Below, piece after piece: positions 9,457 through 17,248 of a stretch of 64,000 nt of DNA (position 1 is the first letter of the stretch; the number at the start of each line of letters is the position of its first letter). The notes beneath the pieces are model-generated. The model worked only from the letters and a program-made list of their open reading frames with translations, did not search any database and was not told the DNA's origin. The translations under genes were made by a program, and so were the position numbers. The stretch comes from Cuneatibacter caecimuris (GTDB taxonomy: Bacteria; Bacillota; Clostridia; Lachnospirales; Lachnospiraceae), in the NCBI RefSeq assembly GCF_004216775.1, contig NZ_SGXF01000007.1:62001-126000 (forward strand). Direction: 5' to 3'.

Positions 9457-11271
9457 TCAGCCTTTATAATCCAGAGGAAGGCTCTCCCACCTCTTCTTGA
9501 AGTAGTACGCCGCTTCCTTGGGCTGACGCTGCCGCGTGAAGATTCCCTTCTTGTTTCCGTTCACACGCATGATCCCTTCCACGGTCTGGAAATCCGCAAA
9601 GTTCCATACCTGCTCCCCTTTCACGCACTCATAGGAATCGAATACCCGGTGGAACATCTCCAGATATTCCATCTCATATTCCGTGCTCCACTGCACGCTG
9701 GGCAGCTTGTGCTCTCCCTGAAGATTGTCGCACCCGTACTCGGTGAACACCATCGGGCAGTTCACTCCCTTGGCCAGCCATGCGTCCATTTCCTTCCGGA
9801 ACGCTGTCTCCGCGTTCACCATCTCATAACCTCCCAGCAGATACCACCCGTAGTAGCGGTTCAGGCACAAAAAGTCGCAGAATTGGTGGCACTTGCAGTG
9901 CTCCGGTGAGGAATTCAGTTCCATCGCAAAGGTCCTGGGACGTTTCTGCACATCCAGCTCCTTTGCCCTGGCAAAGATCTCTTCAAAGTACGGCGCCGCG
10001 CTGTCTGTCATGGTGTCCGGTTCGTTGAACAGGCTCCAGGCGATCACACAGGCATGGTTTTTGTCCCTGGCGATCAGATCCTCCAGCATGGCCAGCTGGT
10101 TTTTCTTCAGTTCCGGCACTGTGGGCCGGTCAAAGAAGTTGGTGGTCTTTCCGCTCACCGCGTCCACAAAATTGGCCAGGCTCTCAAAGAACCCTACCGC
10201 AGGCAGCTCGTCGATCACCAGGAACCCTTCCCGGTCCGCCATCTGATAGATTTCCTCACTGTAAGGATAGTGGGAGGTGCGGAAGGAGTTGGCCCCGATC
10301 CATTTCATCAGCTCAAAGTCCCGCTTCATCACCCCGATGTTGAAGCCCCGGCCCACAATATCGCTGTCCTCATGCTTGCCGAAGCCTTTCAGGTATACGG
10401 GATTCCCGTTCAACAGGAAACGGTTCCCTTCCACCGCAAAGGTGCGGATTCCGATTTCATCATAGTATTCGTCCAGCACCTCTTCCCCGTCCAGCACTTT
10501 CAGCACAAAATGGTAGAGATAAGCGTTGTGGACTTCCCACAGATGCACATTTTCGATCTTCAGGCAACCTTCTTTTCCTTCTCCTCTGGCCACGGGCTTC
10601 CCGGATTCATCATAGACCTCCACTGTTACAGGATGGTCTCCGGTGGTCTCCACCTGATAGCTCACAGAAGCATCGTTTCCTTCCAGCGCATAGTTCAGGG
10701 TGAAATCTACAATAGATTCTTCCGGCAGCACCACCAGCTTTACCGGCCGCTGAATCCCTGCATAGTTGAAGAAGTCAAAAAAGGGCTTTGTCATTTTCCG
10801 GCCATTTTCCAGAGTAACGCTGATTCCGGCGGGAAGGGAAGTAAAGCTCAGTTCGTTATTTCCCTTCACCACCACCCGGTTGGGTTCATTCCAGTTCACC
10901 ACTTCGTCAATCCTGGCGGAAAAGGGCAGAAAGCCGCCTTCGTGGGAAATAATCTCCTGACCGTTGACATATACCGTACAGCGGTGGGTAACAGCGGCAA
11001 AACGGACGTCAATATGGCGGCCTTTCCATTCCCCTGGCACGAACACTTCTGTCTCGTACCAGAAATCCCCGGTAAATTCCCTGGACTCCTTGTCCGTATA
11101 GAAGTCATTGAAGCTGGCGGGCACAGGGATCAGGTCGGCGCCGGGAATCCCGTTTTTCCAGCCCTGTTCCTCTCCTTCGTTTTCCTTGTCCAGACGGAAT
11201 TTCCACATCCCATTCATGTCCGCCACACGCCTTGTGGATGTTGCGCGGGGGTAAAGCATTGACTGTTTCAT
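9457..11271 (-). CDS. uidA: Beta-glucuronidase (glycoside hydrolase family 2)
   Basis: 604 residues, the normal size for a bacterial GUS. GH2 sugar-binding, immunoglobulin-like and TIM-barrel domains follow in order. The acid/base Glu sits in WSLFNEPDT (about 414), the nucleophile Glu in FTEYGCD (about 508), and the NRYYGWY signature is present. GNKKG near 571 supplies the Asn-x-Lys pair that recognises the glucuronate carboxylate and separates true glucuronidases from beta-galactosidases. No signal peptide is seen, so it should be cytoplasmic. It would cleave beta-D-glucuronides from host conjugates or glycans. The start has a GGAGGAGG site. The gene lies 34 bp downstream of a DUF2142 gene on the same strand and ends at a hairpin. 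No sugar transporter or regulator is adjacent. Confidence 0.95.
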   Translation of the reverse strand: MKQSMLYPRATSTRRVADMNGMWKFRLDKENEGEEQGWKNGIPGADLIPVPASFNDFYTDKESREFTGDFWYETEVFVPGEWKGRHIDVRFAAVTHRCTVYVNGQEIISHEGGFLPFSARIDEVVNWNEPNRVVVKGNNELSFTSLPAGISVTLENGRKMTKPFFDFFNYAGIQRPVKLVVLPEESIVDFTLNYALEGNDASVSYQVETTGDHPVTVEVYDESGKPVARGEGKEGCLKIENVHLWEVHNAYLYHFVLKVLDGEEVLDEYYDEIGIRTFAVEGNRFLLNGNPVYLKGFGKHEDSDIVGRGFNIGVMKRDFELMKWIGANSFRTSHYPYSEEIYQMADREGFLVIDELPAVGFFESLANFVDAVSGKTTNFFDRPTVPELKKNQLAMLEDLIARDKNHACVIAWSLFNEPDTMTDSAAPYFEEIFARAKELDVQKRPRTFAMELNSSPEHCKCHQFCDFLCLNRYYGWYLLGGYEMVNAETAFRKEMDAWLAKGVNCPMVFTEYGCDNLQGEHKLPSVQWSTEYEMEYLEMFHRVFDSYECVKGEQVWNFADFQTVEGIMRVNGNKKGIFTRQRQPKEAAYYFKKRWESLPLDYKG

Positions 11272-11305
11272 CTGTAATCCTCCTCCTGAATTGTTTTTTC
11301 TGCTC

Positions 11306-13276
11306 CTATATGGAAAGCAAGCAGCTGGCTACAGCGCTTGCATTTGCAGCTGTCATAATAAACGCATATTTTGTCTCATAGTTTTTGATCTGGTTCACCA
11401 CCGGCACATGTGCCAGCGCCAGACAGACCAGAGGTAAAAACGGATAGATATATCTGGTCTGCAGCCCTTCCACGCCCCATTTTCCCACCGGAGTGAAGCC
11501 AGCGTACAATGCCGCAATGGTCAGGCCGAAAATCACAATAGATATTAAAGATATTGTGCAGACAAAACGGTTCCTGTCCTTCCGGTTCTCCCATTGATAC
11601 CGGTCCTTTGCCAGCACGGAACCCAGCACGACCCAGAGCCCTGTGAAATGTGCCACTCCGGATATCGATGAGATAGATGAATTCTCTATGTGCATCAGGA
11701 TATTTTCAAAAAAGTATGTCCCAAAATTCCGGTATGATTCGTAAATATGATTCAAAACGTATTTGATCTGTTCTCCTACGTTCACATAACCGTTCCTGTC
11801 TTCTGTAAAAGGAAAGGCCTTAAGCAGATAGACCTGATATCCCATCATCACCAGAGAGACCAGAACGATCAGCGCGCTCAGCCATATTTTATGATGTTTT
11901 TCAAACCGTTTGGACGGGATCAGCAGCACCAGCAGGAATATGGGCGTATAGACCAGATATTTGATGGAAGCGATAAAGGGAACCATCAACACCAAGGGAA
12001 GCCACTCTTTGACCGAGATTTTTCTTTCTCTGTCCTTTCCCAAAATCAGGTCCAGGCAAATTGCAATGAAATACAGGCTGGCGCCGATCAGCACTGCGTC
12101 CTGGGTGCAGGAACCTGCCAGAAACATGCAGGTTGGAAGCAGGAGCACGCCAAAAAATATGGATTTATAGCAGGGCGCTTTCCTGATGGCCAGATACCCC
12201 AGCGCCACAAAGGCGCCCAGATCCATCAGACGGCTGAGCAGAATCACCAGCGCAGAACTCAAGTGGAAGATGCGCCCCAGCCAGATCCCCACAGCCGACA
12301 CAGCATGGTCGATGGGAATTACGGAAGACATATACGGATTCGTATAGAAACTGCCTTCTCCTTCAAACGGCTGATTGTAAAGTTCACGGTTGGAATACCA
12401 GGAATACAAAGAAAACTCCGTGCCCAGCACTTCCCGGTAGTTTTCCGGCAAAACAGCGCCGATTTGCCCGCCTTCATTGATTTCATCATGCCAGTCTCCC
12501 TGGCTGATACAGAAGGACCGAAAAAAATGGGTGGATTCATCCAGCGGCTGGGGAAATGGATTGAACAGCAAAAACAGCATGCCCATAGAACAGGCGATCA
12601 CCAGAAAATCCTTTTTAAAATCCCCGGAAACGAAAAAGATGCACAGATAAGACAATGCCAAAAGGCTAATCCACATAAGCGCCGTAATCAAAGCTGTTTT
12701 CCCATTCTGAAACAGCGCGCTGAAGTTGATATGATATCCGCTGTCAGCGCCGTTTATCCTGGTAGGAGATTCAAAGTCTGCCGGATTTGCATGTCCATAT
12801 AGAAATATTCCATCATCCCCCTCTTTACTGAGGTTGACCAGCTTCAGCCGGTAGGATTTTTGTTTGGAATCTCCAATACGGTCAAATTCCTTTACATACT
12901 CCAGAGGGTCGTCCTCCGCCCCTACAGGGACAGTCTCCCGAAAAATCAGGTTCTTCCCGGCATCGTCCCACAATTCAACCTGTATTTTCTGTTCATTCTC
13001 AGAATGATTTTCAAAATTCAGTATCAAAGAATGAAATCCGTCAAAGGGCATGAAGAATTCCTGTTCCAACACCTCTCCGCCCTTAAAAGGCACCAGGGTA
13101 TCCAACAGATATCCGTATTTTCGTTCTCCTGACTTTTCCTGGGTAAATGGGGCTGCAATAGACAGCAGCAGCGCCCAAAACAGGGTCAGCATTGCCAGAG
13201 CCTTCCACCGGGCCTTCAATTTTTGACCGCACCATTCCCGAACTTTTGTGATTTTCTTCGCTGCATTTTCTCTCAT
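11306..13276 (-). CDS. DUF2142 family polytopic membrane protein
   Basis: 656 residues with one N-terminal membrane helix, an external beta-rich region and then about 10 hydrophobic helices. The PFPQPLDESTHFFRSF stretch near residues 240-255 matches the conserved 'P-x-D-E-x-x-H-F-x-R' signature of DUF2142 membrane proteins, which resemble GT-C-type glycosyltransferases and often sit in surface-polysaccharide loci. Enzymatic activity is not proven. The ATG overlaps the stop codon of the HD gene in an ATGA, so the two are translationally coupled. The start has an AGGAGACCGGTT site. Confidence 0.85.
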   Translation of the reverse strand: MRENAAKKITKVREWCGQKLKARWKALAMLTLFWALLLSIAAPFTQEKSGERKYGYLLDTLVPFKGGEVLEQEFFMPFDGFHSLILNFENHSENEQKIQVELWDDAGKNLIFRETVPVGAEDDPLEYVKEFDRIGDSKQKSYRLKLVNLSKEGDDGIFLYGHANPADFESPTRINGADSGYHINFSALFQNGKTALITALMWISLLALSYLCIFFVSGDFKKDFLVIACSMGMLFLLFNPFPQPLDESTHFFRSFCISQGDWHDEINEGGQIGAVLPENYREVLGTEFSLYSWYSNRELYNQPFEGEGSFYTNPYMSSVIPIDHAVSAVGIWLGRIFHLSSALVILLSRLMDLGAFVALGYLAIRKAPCYKSIFFGVLLLPTCMFLAGSCTQDAVLIGASLYFIAICLDLILGKDRERKISVKEWLPLVLMVPFIASIKYLVYTPIFLLVLLIPSKRFEKHHKIWLSALIVLVSLVMMGYQVYLLKAFPFTEDRNGYVNVGEQIKYVLNHIYESYRNFGTYFFENILMHIENSSISSISGVAHFTGLWVVLGSVLAKDRYQWENRKDRNRFVCTISLISIVIFGLTIAALYAGFTPVGKWGVEGLQTRYIYPFLPLVCLALAHVPVVNQIKNYETKYAFIMTAANASAVASCLLSI

Positions 13277-13923
13277 AACCGGTCTCCTGTGCTCATTTCT
13301 GCCTGCTCCTTTAATTTTTGAAGAAAATTAATCTGATACTGAAGCCTGTCCTGCCATAGCAGGCCGGCCGACTGCGTGGCCATAGGCGTCTTCATCGCCC
13401 GTTTCAAGCCTTCCAGCCTTTTCTGCAGCCAGTTTTTCTTTTCTTCCAGAGGCATTCCCCGGTATCCCTGTTCCTCCAGGGTCTCATAAATGCGGTAGGC
13501 GTCAAAACGGTCCAGATTGTCACAATCCCCGATGGAAAGGGCCAGAACAGTTTTCTCTCCGGCAAAGTCTGCCTCGTCATCCACATGTATAGCAATCCCA
13601 TAACAGATTTGTTCCAAAATTTCTTTTTTCAGTCCCAGAGTTTCCAAAAACGGCCTGGCAATTCTGGCCGCATTTCTGCCATGGTTTTTCCAGTCCTCTT
13701 TGGAATTGATGGGATCTTTATAGCTGATATCATGGAGCAGGCCTCCGATAGCCATGGCCTCAGCATCCAGCCCTTCCTGTTCAGCCAGCCATTTCCCCAG
13801 GGCTGCAACCCGGAAGGAATGCTCGATCCGGTATTGCAGCCGGACTTCATCAGCTTTCAGGTTTTCTCCCTCTGAAAATTCCTTTTTCAGGAATTCTATG
13901 GTTTTCTGGATTCTTTCTGTCAT
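13273..13923 (-). CDS. HD-domain metal-dependent phosphohydrolase
   Basis: 216 residues from the ATG at 13923. This start is preferred over an upstream in-frame TTG because AAAGGAGGACAAG lies directly before it. HD-superfamily motifs: an early His in RIEHSFRV, the HD pair in GGLLHDISY, and a later IAIHVDDEADF. The fold hydrolyses phosphate esters of nucleotides or similar small molecules; the substrate here is unknown. It starts 17 bp after the tyrosine phosphatase stop codon and overlaps the DUF2142 gene by 4 bp, so the three form one operon. Confidence 0.85.
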   Translation of the reverse strand: MTERIQKTIEFLKKEFSEGENLKADEVRLQYRIEHSFRVAALGKWLAEQEGLDAEAMAIGGLLHDISYKDPINSKEDWKNHGRNAARIARPFLETLGLKKEILEQICYGIAIHVDDEADFAGEKTVLALSIGDCDNLDRFDAYRIYETLEEQGYRGMPLEEKKNWLQKRLEGLKRAMKTPMATQSAGLLWQDRLQYQINFLQKLKEQAEMSTGDRL

Positions 13924-13940
13924 CTTGTCCTCCTTTTTTG

Positions 13941-14417
13941 TCAACTCTTGATGTACAATCTGTGGTCCCGGCAGATTTTATCCAGCAGGGCTCGGCAGCC
14001 TGCATCAATATCCTGGTATGTTTTTTCAAAATCTCCGGTATACCAGGGGTCCGCCACATCTCTGGCTTCTTCTGTCAGATCCAGCAGCCGCAGCTGCTCT
14101 CCTCTGGAATTTTCCCCTAGAATCCGCGCCATGTTGCGCATATTCCAGGAATCCATCCCCACCAGATAATCGTATCTCTTCCCGTCGCTCCGGGTCAGCT
14201 GCACTGCCCGGTGATCTTTCATGGGAATCCCTTTTTCCTGAAGGATGCGCCTGGTCCCGCGGTGCACCGGGTTTCCGATCTCTTCTGTGCTGGTGGCTGC
14301 GGAATCCACGAATATCTGGTCCTCCAGGCCTGCCTGGCAGGCCAGGGACTGAAAGACGAATTGGGCCATGGGGGAGCGGCAGATGTTGCCGTGACAAATA
14401 AATAGTATTTTTATCAT
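13941..14417 (-). CDS. Low-molecular-weight protein tyrosine phosphatase
   Basis: 158 residues. The N-terminal CHGNICRS loop is the C-x5-R-S phosphate-binding and catalytic motif, and DPWYTGDF near residue 125 carries the general-acid Asp. Both are where the family has them. These cytoplasmic enzymes dephosphorylate tyrosine kinases or UDP-sugar enzymes in polysaccharide pathways, or small phosphoesters. It is first in an operon with an HD hydrolase and a DUF2142 membrane protein. No tyrosine kinase is in the window. Confidence 0.92.
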   Translation of the reverse strand: MIKILFICHGNICRSPMAQFVFQSLACQAGLEDQIFVDSAATSTEEIGNPVHRGTRRILQEKGIPMKDHRAVQLTRSDGKRYDYLVGMDSWNMRNMARILGENSRGEQLRLLDLTEEARDVADPWYTGDFEKTYQDIDAGCRALLDKICRDHRLYIKS

Positions 14418-14731
14418 CTTGTTTATATCCCTTCATAAGCCTTCAAACCTTGATATAACGGGCTTTCCGGCGCTTTTTTAATTTTCGTGTTTTACCCCAA
14501 ACCTACGCTAACCTTTTAAATCCACACAAATTCATGGGTAAATGGTGTAGTATGTAATATGAATTTTTCTCATTCTCAAATACGCTAATTTAGATTTTAT
14601 ATATTTTCTTCTAGCATAAGATCCTTCATATTAAAAATCTTAACTTTCTTATCTGCTTTAGCGTATCTGTATCGCAAAAACCATTCAAATTTCTGTTCAT
14701 GTGTAATACAATTTCTATATATATTTGAATT
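14418..14731. other. 314-bp AT-rich gap at the left edge of the accessory island
   Basis: No gene, tRNA or convincing terminator was seen. The AT-rich sequence starts abruptly after the tyrosine phosphatase leader, consistent with an insertion boundary. A GGTGTAGTA string near 14544 recurs near 15621 and 15632 inside the island. Confidence 0.5.
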
Positions 14732-15477
14732 TTATTCTTCACTTTCCATTAACTTTTTCAATTCTTCTTTGCTGGGCAATACAGTTAGATACTTACTTGC
14801 AAATATCTGGCTATTATCCTCCGGCAAAGTCATCTCTACTACTGCATCATTCTTATCTTTGCATAACAGGATTCCTATTGTCGGGTTTTCATCTTCGAGT
14901 TTTACCTTACGATCATAATAATTTACATACATCTGCATCTGCCCTATATCCTGATGCTTTAGTCGTCCAATCTTTAAATCAAAAAGCACAAAGCATCGCA
15001 ATAATCGATTAAAGAACACCAAATCCACTCTGTAATGCTCATCTTCAAAAGTGAATCTCACTTGTCTTCCAACAAAAGTAAATCCTCTTCCTAATTCCAG
15101 CAAGAAATCCTGTAAATGATCAATTATCTTTGTTTCCAAATCTGTTTCTGAATATTTTGCAAGTTCTGGCAAGCCCGTAAACTCTAAAACATATGGGTCT
15201 TTCAATAAATCTTCGGGTTTCTCAATTATTTGTCCTTCTGTTGATAACCGATCTACACCCTCTTTGTCTCTGCTCAATGCTAACCGTTCATACAATGCAC
15301 TGTCATATTGTCTCCCCAGCTCCTTTACGCCCCATCCGTTCCTAACCGCTTCAATTTCATAAAAATGTCGTTCATCTATATTAGGAATCCGCATAAGTGA
15401 TACATAGCCTGTTTTCTGGCATTTTTTAGAACTTCTAATACTCTATCAAAAAAATTACCTTTCACCACATTTTCCAT
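14732..15477 (-). pseudogene. DUF1016 (YhcG-type) PDDEXK nuclease, internally deleted
   Basis: The C-terminal 220 residues are a DUF1016/YhcG PD-(D/E)xK nuclease domain: FYEIEAVRNGWGVKELGRQ, YERLALS, then the catalytic D in YRVDLVF and D-x-K in FDLKIG. Family members are about 340 residues. The proper start is the ATG at 15477 with GGGAGGATAAT before it. It opens a family-like N-terminus (FFDRVLEVLKNARKQA) that runs out of frame into the C-terminal half near 15390. About 100 residues of the middle are missing, and the ATG at 15394 has no ribosome site. Family members occur with restriction and other defence genes. Judged non-functional. Confidence 0.75.
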
Positions 15478-15491
15478 ATTATCCTCCCAGT

Positions 15492-15522
15492 TGAATTGGG
15501 TAGAAACTGTCTACCCAATTCA
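15492..15522. promoter_or_regulatory. Perfect 13-bp inverted repeat in the leader of the DUF1016 gene
   Basis: TGAATTGGGTAGA, 5-nt spacer AACTG, TCTACCCAATTCA. The arms match perfectly. It lies 15 bp upstream of the ATG of the deleted nuclease, immediately upstream of its ribosome site. It could be a repressor operator or an mRNA hairpin that hides the ribosome site. No T-run follows, so it is not a terminator. The adjacent 15523-15775 holds no gene. Confidence 0.55.
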
Positions 15523-15775
15523 TATCATAACAAATTATCCCTCAAAAAACACAATAATGCAAAACTCATCTCATTCCTACTTTTCCTTGCCATATCAAGG
15601 CTCTAACTCAATTCAAAAACGGTGTAGTAGTGGTGTAGTAAACCTCTTCTTAATTATCCAGGCGTTCAAACTAATCTTAATATCATAAACTGCTGTAACT
15701 CTGGTATTACCCTCACAAAAAGTATGAATCTGCCCGATGCCCTAAGCAAACTTAGCCAAGTGCCTTACAGTCGAT

Positions 15776-16666
15776 TTAATACGGAATTCTAAAATAATCC
15801 AAATACGCTTTGTATTTATCCTGTGCCGTCAGACATGTGTCCGTCAGGTAGCCTTTCTCATTATTCCATTCTTTCAATCCACGATAGTAGAATAGTTTCA
15901 AATTATCATCAATGATGAATGGAACGATATTATATTTCAAACACTCTTTAAACATGATCAGCCTGCCCACACGACCGTTGCCGTCCTGAAACGGATGTAT
16001 TCTTTCAAATTTTACATGGAAATCCAAAATGTCCTCAAAAGTCTTTTCTTCCCTGGCGTTGTATTCTGTCAGCAGCATTTTCATTTTATCGGCAACTTCT
16101 TCCGGAAGCGCAGTGTCCATGCCGCCGACTTCGTTCGGCAATTTCTTATAATCACCAACAGCGAACCAATCCTTTCTGGAATCACTGGTACCATTCTTCA
16201 ATAACAGATGAAGCTCCTTAATAAACTTCTCCGTCAGCGCCGCTTTTGCATGGTCAATAATCAGGTCGATGCAGCGGAAATGATTTACCGTTTCAATCAC
16301 ATCATCCACATTCAGCACATCATTCTCTACACTGATGGTATTGGTTTCAAAAATATACCTGATCTGATCATGGGTCAGGCGGCTTCCCTCAATATGATTC
16401 GAATTGTATGTCAAATCAACCTGTGTCTTATGATAAATTCCGCCGGGGTATTTACCTGCTTTCTGCTCCTTCAGAATATCCAGCAGAGTAATTGGCTGCT
16501 TTTTATTTTTGTTGGTACGCACTGGTTTATCGGCATTTTCAGGAATATTCCATGTCTTTCCGGTAAGAAATGCACCGTATACTCGTCCCTGCGCACAATA
16601 ATTTCTCACGCTGCGCTCCGACACATTCCATTTTTTTGCTATTTCAGTAACTGAAAGATATCGCAT
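15776..16666 (-). CDS. Fic-domain AMP-transferase with N-terminal HTH and self-inhibitory motif
   Basis: 296 residues from the ATG at 16666, chosen because GGAGGAAATCAG precedes it and the longer frame has no ribosome site. Residues 1-45 form a helix-turn-helix (YLSVTEIAKKWNVSERSVRNY). The Fic core has HPFQDGNGRVGRL, with catalytic His and the anion-binding GNGR intact. SNHIEG near residue 90 fits the (S/T)xxxE(G/N) inhibitory helix, placed N-terminal to the Fic motif as in class II Fic proteins. Known for the family: transfer of AMP or another nucleotide to a hydroxyl on a target protein, held off by the inhibitory Glu. The target is unknown. It lies in the accessory island. Confidence 0.88.
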   Translation of the reverse strand: MRYLSVTEIAKKWNVSERSVRNYCAQGRVYGAFLTGKTWNIPENADKPVRTNKNKKQPITLLDILKEQKAGKYPGGIYHKTQVDLTYNSNHIEGSRLTHDQIRYIFETNTISVENDVLNVDDVIETVNHFRCIDLIIDHAKAALTEKFIKELHLLLKNGTSDSRKDWFAVGDYKKLPNEVGGMDTALPEEVADKMKMLLTEYNAREEKTFEDILDFHVKFERIHPFQDGNGRVGRLIMFKECLKYNIVPFIIDDNLKLFYYRGLKEWNNEKGYLTDTCLTAQDKYKAYLDYFRIPY

Positions 16667-16759
16667 CTGATTTCCTCCGTTAACACATAATCTATAGATA
16701 CACAAGTCTACTGTATAGTATAGCACATTATCGGCAACAAATCCAATATTTTCTTGTCT

Positions 16760-16886
16760 ATTACCAATGGTAATTTGCCGTCATAGGAAATACTTTTCTA
16801 TCCACAGTCTCCGCTTCCTGCATCTGATCGATTATGATCTGCAACCTGTCCCGCACCTGCTCGTTCAAATCAGAAATGTTAATCTT
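16760..16886 (-). pseudogene. Coding-like 41-codon remnant, unrecognised
   Basis: Directly downstream of the MazG stop codon, a different frame reads KINISDLNEQVRDRLQII, then an amphipathic helix and a W-TAA end. It has no start codon with a ribosome site. The pattern faintly recalls C-terminal helices of transposon-encoded TnpV-type proteins, but that is a guess. It is most likely the broken tail of a mobile-element or island gene. Confidence 0.3.
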
Positions 16887-16891
16887 TTAAT

Positions 16892-17224
16892 TCACAGCTC
16901 AGTATACTTTTCCTTATTCCCAAAGGCTTTCTCTACCGGGTACTTCTGCGCATTTTGCTTTATTTTTTCCATAACGATTTCATCCAGATCCAGGCCGCAG
17001 GCATCCGCCATCAAAATACAATAATTGACCACATCAGCAAGTTCTTCTCTTACTTTGTCAAACTTCCCTTCACATTTCACATCTTCCGCGCTCCACTGGA
17101 ACACTTCCAGCAGTTCCGCTGCCTCAAGACTGATAGATATCGCCAGGTCCTTTGGATTATGAAATTGTTTCCAGTTCCGATCATCTCTGAATTTGAGCAC
17201 CTCGTTAACCGTATCTTGTGTCAT
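16892..17224 (-). CDS. MazG-like nucleotide pyrophosphohydrolase
   Basis: 110 residues, the single-domain size of the all-alpha NTP-PPase (MazG/dCTPase-like) family. The metal-binding signature is intact: LEAAELLEVFQW followed by EELADVVNYCILMAD (E-x-x-E ... E-x-x-D). These enzymes hydrolyse (d)NTPs to NMP and pyrophosphate. AAAGGGATTGTATAT precedes the start. It follows the helicase gene by 24 bp and must be co-transcribed with it. In this context it may deplete or clean up nucleotides during a helicase-linked response (inference). Confidence 0.88.
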   Translation of the reverse strand: MTQDTVNEVLKFRDDRNWKQFHNPKDLAISISLEAAELLEVFQWSAEDVKCEGKFDKVREELADVVNYCILMADACGLDLDEIVMEKIKQNAQKYPVEKAFGNKEKYTEL

Positions 17225-17248
17225 ATATACAATCCCTTTCTGCTTTTA

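Noticed and set aside
10054-11262. Long plus-strand open frame opposite the beta-glucuronidase gene
   Set aside because: It is the antisense of a conserved GH2 gene, has no ribosome site and has unlikely composition; a shadow frame.
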